Shown here piece by piece: positions 41,321 to 54,900 of a DNA stretch of 64,000 nt (position 1 is its first letter; each line of letters begins with the position of its first letter). This stretch comes from Wuchereria bancrofti. Taxonomy: Eukaryota; Nematoda; Chromadorea; Rhabditida; Onchocercidae. A program made the position numbers and the translations under genes. The notes beneath the pieces were generated by a model. It saw only the letters and a list, made by a program, of their open reading frames with translations. It ran no database searches and had not been told where the DNA came from. Location: contig SSBO01000013.1 of the NCBI GenBank assembly GCA_005281725.1, positions 504,518-568,517 on the forward strand, given 5' to 3'.

Positions 41321-41499
41321 TAGCGTGCAACCAATATGGTTCCAGAATTTCTCTTCAGTTTATTCTGTTTTTCCACTTCTATCATAGACTTCGTTATCGT
41401 TTGCTGAACGAACATTATCAAAAAATATATCACCACCATGATGATGATAATGATGACATCATTATCATCATCATCTTCACCATCAACGTTAATATTACC

Positions 41500-43030
41500 T
41501 TCACTTCTTTCAACTGATGTTTTTATGTCAACAATACCATTTCCTATGACATTAATACGTGGTGACAAACTTCAAATAGTTAACCTTCGACTACAGTTAA
41601 CTTCAAATGAAACCGGTATGATTTAAAATCTTGTCTTTCATGTTAAATCTATCCAGTATCCTAACCATACAGTATTCCCGTTGTATTAAGTACTGTACAT
41701 TATTATTGCAAACCTATTTTACATTTGCATTACATGTATATATGCTAAAATTATACACTTCTAAATTCAATCATTTTTCATCATATTATTCTAATCAAAA
41801 CAAATTTGCTACCTATGGTTAAAATAAATATCAGTGTAAATATACTGTAACTATTACCATTAGCACCTTTTATCAGAGGATTGAGAGAATTGTAAATTAA
41901 TGGAATCATATATATGTAAGCATGTTCTATGCTATTTGCGAAGTCTTTAAACGTTAATATTTTTATTAACTACTAGGAGAAAATAATTTTGGTGATGGTA
42001 ATTTTTGAACTATTTGAACAATATCAACTATTAATTAATCAGATAAGTATTGATAATGATAAATGTCAATGTTGTATGAGAATTAAGTACTTTTTTTAAT
42101 TCGAATACTTGAAATACACAAAAAATGATTAAGGGTAAAAAGAATTTTGCATACTTTTATAGTAATAAAAGATATCTTATCAACCAAGGAATATTGTGAT
42201 AATTTCTTGCTATTATGCTTTGCATAGACGATATTTTCTGCGGTATTTTGCTCAGCATCAAGTGGTTCCAATAGCGGTGATCAATTAACTGTTACTTATT
42301 ATTTTTCGTATGAACTATGACCTTTAAATAGCATTTACTTCTCTCTTTATTTGTATAATTGTGCTTCATTATTTCAGTTTATTGTTAACTTTCAAGACAA
42401 TCATGAATGAAGTATCATATTGCTAGTACTAAAAGATTATTTGGATACCATCAAAATGGCAATCATTGTGTAAAACAGCAAATACAGAGAAGGCTAATAT
42501 TTAGAATGGAATTGTTCGTCAATCAACAAATCCCAGCGTTATCTTCCCATTCTTGATTCGATTTGGATAAGTTAAATTGTTTTTGAAAAATAGCAAAATA
42601 TTATTCGGCTTTAGTAAGTAATGGATTAGTAAAGCATTACATATATTTAAAACTTTGGATTTCTAATTTTAGTATTCCACTGACGAAACTAACATTTGTA
42701 ATAGATATGACAAAAATAAATTAAATACCTAATTTATCTCTCTATTAAAATATTAAAGAAGCTAAGATGACCTTTCCCTCTTATTTTAATAAACGTTACT
42801 TAAATTTTAAATAATAATAATGACATAGATGAAAGGAAAATGATTAAAATAATTATAATTATCATGATGATCACAGATGATAGAATGGCCTCATAAATAA
42901 TTTTTCTGGCACTTATTAAGATGTGTCACTATACCTCGCATATAATTATTTCAATGTTTATTAAATATATCTAATTATATTATTATTATTTCGGTATTGT
43001 AATAAAACAAATAAGCAACAAAATTTAATC
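41500..43030. other. Region upstream of the zinc-finger remnant
   Basis: Open frames at 41174-41275 (starting MYPVRSSEF) and 41438-41626 could be decayed N-terminal exons of the PRDM14-like gene that follows, but they carry no SET/PR-domain motif I can recognise. I found no PR-domain exon between 41.6 and 43.0 kb. A GC-poor duplicated segment at 42831-42930 is listed separately. Confidence 0.3.
42831..42930. repeat. Roughly 100-bp dispersed repeat, copy 1
   Basis: This segment, ending in the stretch from AGAATGGCCTCATAAAT to AAGATGTGTCACT, occurs again at about 43775-43876 in the same orientation with only a few differences. The block includes a palindrome-like ATCATGATGATCA core. The two copies flank the first fingers of the PRDM14-like remnant. 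It may be a small non-autonomous element or a local duplication. Confidence 0.85.
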
Positions 43031-43774
43031 ATAAAATAAATGAGAAAACTTATAGAGAACATTGGTGGTTATAAATGTGATCATTGTGGTAAAATGTTTA
43101 CTTATCAATATTATGAGAAACATCTCAAGTATATACGATGTGTTGATCGCGGTGATCGTAAATTTTCTTTGCTCCATTTGTCCACGGTTATTTATAATTA
43201 ATTTATGTCTAAACTAAAATTTTTATTTATAATTAAATTTTTACATTGTTTGAAGGGGAAATTTTATTTTAATTATTTAATGAAATTTTATTAATTCTAA
43301 TTTTTTAAAATAATTTTTTATAAAAGAATTTTTTTTGGTCATTTATAATTGCATTTAAATTTTGTTTTGAAAATGACAAAATATAATACAGATCATTCGA
43401 GAAACGTGATCGATTAAGAATTCATGTACTATAGACGCATGAGAACTGCTCCATGTGTGACCTTACATGACATCGATCTCACGTATGCTCCACGTGTGAT
43501 AAATCATTTTCTCAATCATCAAGTCTTACCAAAGTGTAATTTATTTTTCCTTTTTTAGCATTTTAAAAATTAATAGAATTATATATTTCATATTATTCCA
43601 ATAGGCATAAAATAATTCTTTGTTTTATTCAATGATACCTTCGAAAATAGTTGATCTGATTAAATACAATTTAAGTTCCATTTTATGAAATTAAATTATA
43701 CCATTACTTTAATCGGTTAATAAAAATAAGTTTAAATGAAGCAGTTTCCTTTCGAAAAGAAAATGAAATAACTT

Positions 43775-43876
43775 AAAAGGAAAAATAATTAAGATAATTA
43801 TAATTGATCATGATGATCACAGATGGTAGAATGGCCTCATAAATAATTTTTCTGGCACTTATTAAGATGTGTCACT
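43775..43876. repeat. Roughly 100-bp dispersed repeat, copy 2
   Basis: This is the second copy of the segment at 42831-42930, in direct orientation, with GATGG for GATGA and a few other changes near the 5' end. It lies inside the zinc-finger pseudogene, between the SQSSSL finger and the SL1-bearing insertion. Confidence 0.85.
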
Positions 43877-44089
43877 TTAAGTTAGAAATCTTTTAAAATT
43901 ATTAAGAATGTACTTTATTAATTAGTTAGTCGAAATAAATGCAAAGAATTATTGCTTCAGGTTATATTTTATAGTTTTGAAAGAATTAACACGTTTTAAT
44001 TCAAATTTCAGGAAAACCTTACGCATTAGTTTATTTTTAGTATTTCCGAGTGCTGTAAAAACAAATCTGGTATTTCTTCCTTACTGCTC

Positions 44090-44242
44090 TGTTTCCTTGC
44101 GAAACAAAATAGTTTTTCTCTCTTGATAGTTCAGATCGTTGACTTCTTTGTCTTCGATACTGCTAGATTCTCGAATCTGTACTGGTCCCGTTCTGTGTAC
44201 GTGTACTGTGGGAGTCTTCGTGAAATACTTTATTATTCAAAC
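44090..44242 (-). other. Sequence following the minus-strand SL1 copy, with a short open frame
   Basis: Read on the minus strand from the SL1 copy, this segment is open for about 50 codons after a TGA that lies three bases past the leader. It includes KTPTVHVHRTGPVQIRES and then an acidic stretch, and ends at a stop near 44093. It is GC-richer than its surroundings. I do not recognise the peptide. It could be the start of a retrocopied trans-spliced mRNA or part of a retroelement. Confidence 0.35.
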
Positions 44243-44264
44243 CTCAAACTTGGGTAATTAAACC
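44243..44264 (-). other. Genomic copy of the nematode SL1 spliced leader (minus strand)
   Basis: This is a second perfect 22-base match to SL1, on the minus strand and again followed by GT. The sequence beyond it differs from that beyond the copy at 39945 and shows no SL RNA intron or Sm site. It sits within the PRDM14-like pseudogene, between the finger remnants at 43.5 and 44.5 kb, so it is probably an insertion there. Confidence 0.9.
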
Positions 44265-45372
44265 ACAGATTAACATTAAAAATTATACAACATTACAATA
44301 ACGAATTGATACATAACACACAAATATAACTTAATTATAAAACATTTAAAGATATAAGTAAGCTAGACACCTCCCAACCGAGCCATACCAAGACAAGAAG
44401 CTATAATGCATGACTTTGTAAGGAAGAAAATTGGGAGGGATTTTATAAATGTTAAGGTTGCAAAGCGGATTAAAATCACTTAAAACTTCTTTGTTCATTA
44501 CGTTATGGCTTCGCCATTGTGGCGACAAGTGCATTCCGGTGAACGGCCATACAAATGCATCTTTTGCAATAAAAGTTTCACGGCAAGTTGTATTCTTCTT
44601 ACGCATGTACATCAACATAGCGGCGAGAAACCTTTCCAGATACATGTACTATTCTTTTTCTCAAATCACATTCATATTACGATATAATTAGAAACTTGTA
44701 GTAATTTAATTTCCTGTTAAATTATTTCTTTATTAACTGTAATAAATAATGATAAATTGAATTGTGCAAAAATCTACGCAAAAATTTAAATTTATATTTT
44801 GGAATTTTTTCATTTAATTTATCCATTAGTTAATTTAATTAATGAATTTTTTATTATTTTAGATTATTTATTTCTTATGATTGCTATATATTGCAAGCTG
44901 TATTTGTTGTTTTGTTTCTAATTTTAATAATATCCGATTAATTTTCATTATTCCATTATATTTGTAATTTGATAATTATAATGTGCTAATCGTGGTAAAT
45001 CATTTGCATCACACACAGCATATGATAGTCACGTACGTCGAACCGATCAACAACAAATGCAGCTGCAACTGCAACAACAGCAGCAGTGAAGTATTTATCG
45101 TTGTCAGGTGTCAAAAGAAATTCGATACATCAATTACATTTTAATTTTCATCAACATTGTGTTCACCACTCTTTAACTATTCCATAAAATTAAATTTAAA
45201 TTATTGTTAATTGAAAAGAAAAAAATTACAAATAATATATTATTGTTGTATGGTAAGGTTCTTTTTTTAAATTAAATATATGAAAAATGATAAATAATAT
45301 AAATAATTTCCGTTGGTTTATTTTTTATACCTTATTATGATATATTTAATGGGCATTTATCATTGATATTAT

Positions 45373-45419
45373 CAGGACATATCGCATTTCATAAATCAAC
45401 TGTTTCTTGTTGTAATTGC
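45373..45419 (-). repeat. 47-bp duplicated coding segment, copy 1 (with stop)
   Basis: This 47-bp segment is repeated in direct orientation at 45762-45808 with few differences. On the minus strand it encodes the C-terminal end QLQQETVDL followed by TGA at 45389-45391. The other copy has TGG at the same codon. Confidence 0.85.
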
Positions 45420-46406
45420 ATTGATAATTCTGTTGTGATATTATCGACAAGCTGTTGAATTTTTATCCATGGAAAACCTATGTTTTGTTGTAATTTTGGT
45501 ATTTCAAAGAGAACTTTCTTAGCTTTAACAGTATCTTTAATACTTTGAAGTAGTTTAGTAAGTATTTCATTTCGTTCATTTCCATAAATCATTTTTTTAC
45601 CAATGATTTTATTGACTGATTCCTGAAATATATTAATACATTTCGAATTAGATTTCAATCTCAATGCTAAGCAATGTTTTTAACATTCTTCTCTTGTTTC
45701 TCTCTCTCTCACTCGCTTATTTCTATTTGATTATTTGTATTTTAATTATCATTAATTTGTTCAGGACATATCGCATTCCATAAATCAACTGTTTTTTGTT
45801 GTAATTGCTATGAACAGCTATAAGTTTTACTTGTTACTTTGTTTAGTAATTTTGCATATTTTGATCATTGATCAATCAAAAAAATTTTTTTTAAATTTTT
45901 TCAATTTTTTTATGTTCGAATCTTTTAAAAAAGATTTGAACTTAAATTATTAGTAATCTTACTTTTTTACGATTTTATTCACTAATTTTTTATTTTTTAT
46001 TTTTCGCCAAAAACAAATGTCATTTTATTAGTTGCCTATTGTTGCAAAAATTTTACACATATTATGAATAAAGAATAATTAATATTATATACTTGACGAT
46101 ACCAATTGTTTCATTTTCAAATTGTAGCAATTTAATCCTTTTTGTATATTTTTGTATATATATAAACTGCACATTTATTACATTGAAAAAACATTTTTTT
46201 CCAATTTAATGTTAAACCAAGAAGTGAAATTTAGCAAATGAAATAATAATACTAGTATATAATTAACAGGTGAGATAATTAATAATAATAAATAATTAGT
46301 AAATGAAACAAAATAATAATAAATAATTAGTAAATGAAATAAAATAATAATAAATAAATGAAATAATGATAATAAATAACTTACCAAAATGTCACATTTT
46401 TTTGTC
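45389..46406 (-). CDS. Unrecognised small gene, 3' exons only
   Basis: A minus-strand exon from about 45623 to the TGA at 45389 follows a good TTTCAG acceptor. It encodes about 77 residues beginning ESVNKIIGKK, with Lys-rich amphipathic helices and the end SMQLQQETVDL. A 22-nt exon at 46385-46406 (TKKCDIL), bounded by TTTTACAG and GTAAG, joins it in phase. I found no upstream start. I do not recognise the family. In the duplicate segment at 45762-45808, which lies in the intron, the final TGA codon is TGG and the frame runs 12 codons further (WNAICPEQINDN, then stop). The protein may therefore once have ended there. The gene could also be a partial or decaying copy. Confidence 0.4.
45699..45711. 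repeat. (CT)n run
   Basis: A short CT-rich microsatellite lies in the interval between the two copies of the 47-bp segment. Confidence 0.7.
45762..45808 (-). repeat. 47-bp duplicated coding segment, copy 2 (readable)
   Basis: This is the second copy of the segment at 45373-45419. On the minus strand it reads QLQQKTVDLWNAICPEQ, with TGG where copy 1 has TGA, and the frame closes with TAA at 45750. No matching upstream exon sequence is present, so only the end of the exon was duplicated. Confidence 0.8.
46275..46385. repeat. Degenerate ~37-bp tandem repeat
   Basis: About three units of an AT-rich motif containing AATAATTAGTAAATGAAA are arranged in tandem. The minus-strand open frame across them, rich in Tyr, Leu and Phe, is a by-product of the repeat. 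Confidence 0.8.
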
Positions 46407-46994
46407 CTGTAAAAAATTAAAATATGATAGAAAATTATTATACCTAATACTTTTTACTTTTATTGTTTTTGCTAATTTTTTTTTTTTGTTTTTATTAATT
46501 CTATTTTAATTTTAACTTTTTAATTGTTTGCTTGTTTTTTCCCTTTTTTTGCAATTATTTTCAACTTCATTTATAGTTCCATATTTTTCTCTTATTCTTC
46601 TCCTTTTTCTATTACTTTCAATTCCGTTTAAAAATTTTTTTACTCTTTAACTAATTCCATTGTATGTGCTGTTCTACAAGTTCTTTTGTGGCAATGTTAG
46701 AATTAGAAAGAAATTAGTTATAGATAATTTGTTGCAAAAAAGAAAGGTAATGATAAGAAATATTGTATAATTAAATCTAAACGACAAATTTCTAATCAAT
46801 TATCAATTAGCAAAGATTGTAACAGTGGAAAATTTTAAGATTTATTTTATTTTGAAGTTATTTTGAAGAATGATAGATAAATAAACACCAATCGATAATG
46901 CACTGTTTTTTCTCCCTTTTTGATCAAAATATTTCTCATTTATAAGTTAATTATAAATTAAAATAATGGAAATATTATAAGTTATTTGTAGGAA

Positions 46995-48637
46995 ATGACA
47001 GATAGTGGAACAGTCGTTAGTTGGTGTTCAATTCGAAGTTTTCAACAAACAACAATTGCGGTCATTCCATATCTTTTACCAATATTATTATTTTCAATTA
47101 TTTCAGTAACAGCATGCGGAAAGAGATCACGATAGTGAGGTTTTATTTATTGTTAACTTATCATAATATTTATTATTAAGTTTTGAATTGGAATTAATTA
47201 TGTGATAATATTTGAACAAAAGATTATGATTAATTGATTATGATTGATCTTAATAATTATAATTAGTCTCAGAGGTATACTTTATTTATTGTTAACTTAT
47301 CATAATATTTATTGTTAAATTTTGAACTGGAATTATGTGATAATATTTGACAAAAGATTATGATTAAACTTTATGATTACGACTAGCACTAAAGATTAAA
47401 GCATTTAAATGAATGAATATTACGGCGATGAATGTCCAGAAAGTGAAGAATATTCATATATATCAAAATCAGAGGAAAATTATGAAAAGAACAGAGACAG
47501 AGATATGCAAGAGATATGGTTAGATTTAGCAGTTGACACATGTCACCAATTGTCATCATTTTTGCGTATTTGTAGAATCAAATTATAACACTGATATAAC
47601 CGAACATTTGATCCTGTCAAAATATGAGTGATAATCGATAATTGGAAATACTCCTCTACTTTCTTTGATCTTTTAAGTGAATTCTATTTGTTCTCGTACC
47701 GTTCTATCATAAATTTAGTCCAAATTTTAAATTTACAAATCTTTAATGTGAGTTCCGATTTTTTTAGTGTGAATCCTCGATAATTGGAAATACTTATCCA
47801 CATTATTCTATTGTAAATTTCATTTAATTTTCAAAAAGAAATATACAACCTTAGAATTTGATAAATTAATGAAAAAATATGGCTGTTAATGAATTCAGCT
47901 GATCTCAATTTTACAAAAAAAGGGAAAAAACCCCAGTAACAACTCATTTGTTTTCAACTCATTTTTAATCAAAAATGAAACAAACGGAACAATAATCACC
48001 TCAGGTAATTGAAGATTTTTGCTAATTAACTCACAGCCATCCTTGCCAATCCTTGCCAACTCATAACTTCATATTATGTATGTGTCATGTTTGATTCTGA
48101 AAATGATGTAAATAAATTTTAGCATGCAAAAGCTACCAGCATCAATATCTGTAACAAGCGCCCCAATAGAAAAAGATATTCAAATTCCTGAATCTGTTAT
48201 CACAGAAGAAATCTTTGTACCTATTGGGAAATCATCAAGGTAACAGCAAATGAATTGTTGCATATTTAATATAACTTTGCACTTTTTGAATGCCTACAAA
48301 TCAGAAGGGAGGAAATTGCGAAAACTACTATTTGTTTCTCTTTTTTTTAAACTTTATATTATGTATGTGTCATTAATTTTATAATGCTAAATATTGTTGA
48401 AAATATCAGCAAGATGATAAATTCTAATCATAAAAGCTGAGTTGTTAGAGAAAAACATCAATTTTCAGAGATCCTCTACCTTCAAAAGGTGTAATGACTG
48501 CAAATAGGAATAAAATAACAACACAAACCGGAACTGGAACACCTCATACAAGAATACCAACAAGTATACGATTTACGGAGGAGCGACATCGATCACGTAC
48601 GATCAGTATTTTCAATGAACAGAAACCAGAGAAATAA
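46995..48637 (+). CDS. Unrecognised gene with two alternative first exons
   Basis: Exons 48123-48239 and 48469-48637 form a common 3' part (KLPASISVTSAPIEKD, then an Arg/Thr-rich end, then TAA). Two upstream exons can each join 48123 in phase. Exon 1b, 47409-47518, starts MNEYYGDECPESEEY, is very acidic and gives 131 residues. Exon 1a, 46995-47134, starts MTDSGTVVSWCSIRS and carries one hydrophobic segment (IAVIPYLLPILLFSIISV, residues 22-39); spliced at GTGAGG it gives 141 residues. Exon 1b has a stop directly before its ATG and no acceptor, so it must be a first exon. Exon 1a lies five bases after a TTTGTAG site that could be a trans-splice acceptor; unspliced, it would stop at TAG after 46 residues. 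The end lies only 94 bp from the convergent pas-1 stop. I do not recognise the family. Confidence 0.6.
47142..47400. repeat. 139-bp imperfect tandem duplication
   Basis: The segment starting TTTATTTATTGTTAACTT at 47142 recurs at 47281 with small changes. It lies directly downstream of the first-exon donor at 47135 and upstream of the alternative first exon at 47409, so it may affect intron or promoter function there. Confidence 0.85.
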
Positions 48638-48731
48638 ATGTGCATTGTAATTCAACACCATGTATTATATGAAATATCTTATTTCTAAGAAATTTAAATG
48701 AACATATGGATAATAAATACCAAAATGTTTC

Positions 48732-51948
<3,217 letters not shown>

Positions 51949-54900
51949 TTATATCATTCCTAAAGAATTACTGCTATCTTTCCCAGAGTAAAACTGAAGC
52001 TGATTGATACATGCCCGTAAATCACCGTCGTACTGTTCAGCCAGAGCAGAACAGGTATTGGAACACTGATACCTAAAGCAGCACAAAGTTCCTGAAAATA
52101 TTCGAATAGTTATTTTGAGTCGAAAAACAAAAGAGAAAAGGTATGACGGTAAGAATTAATTAATCAAGCAAATATTACCAAAAATGAGGAAAAATAAATG
52201 AATTCCATCGATTTCAAACAACGCATCTGAAGATGCGAAGAAATGTCTGTACCTCTGGTCTAATTAAAGGAAATATGAGAACTTGTACTTCAAATCCTAA
52301 CTGTTTGCGAACAAGAGAAATGTCTGAAATTGGCGAAGGGCATTGCTTCACATTTCAGATCTATAACTATAAAAGAAGCGGTAAGTTATAAATACAAAAA
52401 AAAGTGAAATTAACCCTCACAAATAATAATTGGTGTACAAGCTTCTCTGCATAGAGCTCTTAGTGTGGGCCAAAATCCGTCAACATGCTTATCATATATT
52501 ACATCGCACCAAAAAAGCATCGTTCCTTTTTTTACAATAGAAAAGTTAGATTAAAAAATTCAATCTTAAAAATATAAACAAAATTAAATAAAAATTACAT
52601 CGTCAACCAAGATAATGGAATCTTCAATCATCTTTCCATTATTCTTTTCATTTCGGAAGAACATCTGATTTAACATTATAGACATCGGAAGTTGAAACAA
52701 ATTCAGCATAAGTTGACTAGAAAACACTGAATTTGCAGTGATATATTCCCCGAATATTCTGACAAATTATGAACACTAAAAAGTACGGAACAAATTTTCT
52801 TGATTAACACCTTGCGAGAATGTGTATCTCCTTGCAACTTACACTTTAGCTGCAAGCCATTTCTCTTTTCATTAGATGCAATTTCTAAAACATGCATTTT
52901 ATAACGCCTCGAAACTGCATAAAACAAATATCAACCATACATTTCAGCACAAGAAATGATAATGAAAATTAAAATTCATAATAACCCATAAATAAAAACG
53001 CTTATCAAGAGTAAAATCCATAATAACCCATAGAAAAACGTTTATCAAAATTAAAATCCCATTACCAGCACATAATGGCCATATATGATAGCAGTACTGC
53101 ACAATTGCTCTGCTTTTTAATCAGAATCAAACGAATCGAAGGAGTCCGAATCACGTTTTTTCCGTCGACTGGGTACTACTACATCTGCAAACGCCAAGCT
53201 AACAACATTAGTCATATATTATTATATTCGAGAAAAATTATATTCAAAAAATTACGAAAAAAAGTACATCAGTTTGTCTCATTTCTTGATCAAGTATGAA
53301 AGATATTACCTTTCTTATTATTCCTGCTTTTTCGCAATCGTTCTTTCCACATATTAATCCAGTCACACAGTTTACGAACGGTGGGACCATCAACAACTAA
53401 TTCATCAGTTTCCATTGGTCTCAATGTTTCACTTCAAGTATTTAGTTCTTCAGTGAGCGATTTCCATCTCCCACTTTTTGACAATTTCTTTCTTGCACTG
53501 CAAAACAAATTTTCAATACAGTAATTAGGAATATAATACAGAAAACAATCCACAAGAATCGGAAATAACTTAAAGAATTCAAAGATGGTTACCATCTGGA
53601 TCTCAATGGGATACGTGAATCAACTTTCTGCTGCAATTCTTCATCTTCACAAAAGCTCTTTCTCCGGAATATTTGAAATGTATTATTATTGTGTAAAACT
53701 ACCTTCGATATCTGGTGCTGACGAAGTTCACATGGTAAATCATAATTAACAGATGGTATTTCAGCGTATCCAATATTCGAAACGCTTAGAAAAGGTGCAA
53801 AATCCACCTCATCCATGAAAACTATAATGTAGGGTACTAAAGCTTATTCAGATACTAAAAACATATATTGTCTTCACCCTTAAGTAAAATGAATTAAAAT
53901 AATTTTCAAAGTTCAACAATGGTCCTGTTAAGTATCTGAAAATGTACAAAATAAAAAAAAATAATGTATTCTAGAATTAAAACCTTGTTTCTTCTCATGC
54001 CTTAACATGCTGTTCATTCCTCACGAGTTCGTCCCACAAATTGAAGAACACTTCATGATTGCCTCTGCTTTATTCGTTGCCGTTTGTCTAATATTTCTCG
54101 TATCAATTTTATTCTTGCAGAAAGTCAGCGAGTCATTATTTTACTTGCAGAAAGTCAGCGAGTCATTATTTTACTAATAACTGGACTCAAAACTAATAAA
54201 TTAAACTAATACAGCAAGACACTGCTGAAGCAGAGTAACGAGACTGATCAACATTTTCCATACGCATGGGGTTTGAGAAGGAACTTTCCTGCAAAATAAA
54301 TCAGATATTTTTTTATGAAATTTTCATTCTAAGTATTTTGACACATTTAATAATTAATCCTAAATATTCAGGAAAGATGCCATAATGTCGGGCACAACTA
54401 ATTAATTAAACAAATTCTAATTCAGTGCAGTGCTGCTCAGACAAGCAGTGTCGTACAGCGTAAAAAAAAGAAAATCTTCAACCCAACAAGTAGTATCTAG
54501 AAAGATCTGTCAAAAATTCATATTCGTAAAAAAATTCATATTCATATTCGTAAAGTATGTTCTGTATGAGTCAATTTAAAAATCACCCCACATACATTTT
54601 ATTTTACTTTTTCTACAATGATCGTTTGAGGATGATTCGAAATTGGTAATTTGCTAACCGCTTTCTGTAACAGTGACCTCCGACGACACTTATTTCCTTT
54701 ATCCTGTTTCTCTGAAAAGCAATAAGATAATGAAAGGATTAAAGCAGATGATTAAACATTAAACAAAAATTTATTTTTTTCATAAATTATCTAATTTATT
54801 TAAGTTATCTACTTGGCAATCCTCCTAAGCTTTGTCTACGTAATGAGTGTTTTTGTATCAATATACTATCGCACTCTGTCATACTTTCATCAGTGATCTG

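Larger units (their letters stand above)
43040..45089 (+). pseudogene. PRDM14: PRDM14-like C2H2 zinc-finger pseudogene
   Basis: PRDM14 is a PR-domain zinc-finger regulator. Its finger signature is visible here in order. Finger 1 has YKCDHCGKMF then HLKYIRCVDRGDRKFS (about 43070-43170). Next come CxxCPRLF and FEKRDRLRIH (43400-43432), CSTCDKSFSQSSSLTK (43497-43544), SGERPYKCIFCNKSFTAS (44533-44586) with a GEKPF linker, and GKSFASHTAYDSHVRR (about 45000-45047) ending in a Gln run and stop. Lesions: an extra T after DRKFS shifts the frame; two in-frame stops and an internal CTCCAYGTGTGA duplication precede CSTCDK; the second Cys of the last finger is Arg; the splice signal after GEKPFQ is missing; and an SL1-bearing insertion lies between fingers. 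No PR domain was found. Base-calling errors could explain one lesion but hardly all of them. Confidence 0.8.

Noticed and set aside
41290..41568. Open frames rich in Ile, Met, Tyr or Asp on both strands
   Set aside because: They are translations of AAT/GAT and ATC/ATG simple repeats.
39945..44264. The two inward-facing SL1 copies as terminal inverted repeats of a 4.3-kb DNA transposon
   Set aside because: The identity between the ends covers only about 24 bases, which is the leader plus GT. The flanks show no target-site duplication, and zinc-finger exons of the host pseudogene lie both inside and outside the interval.
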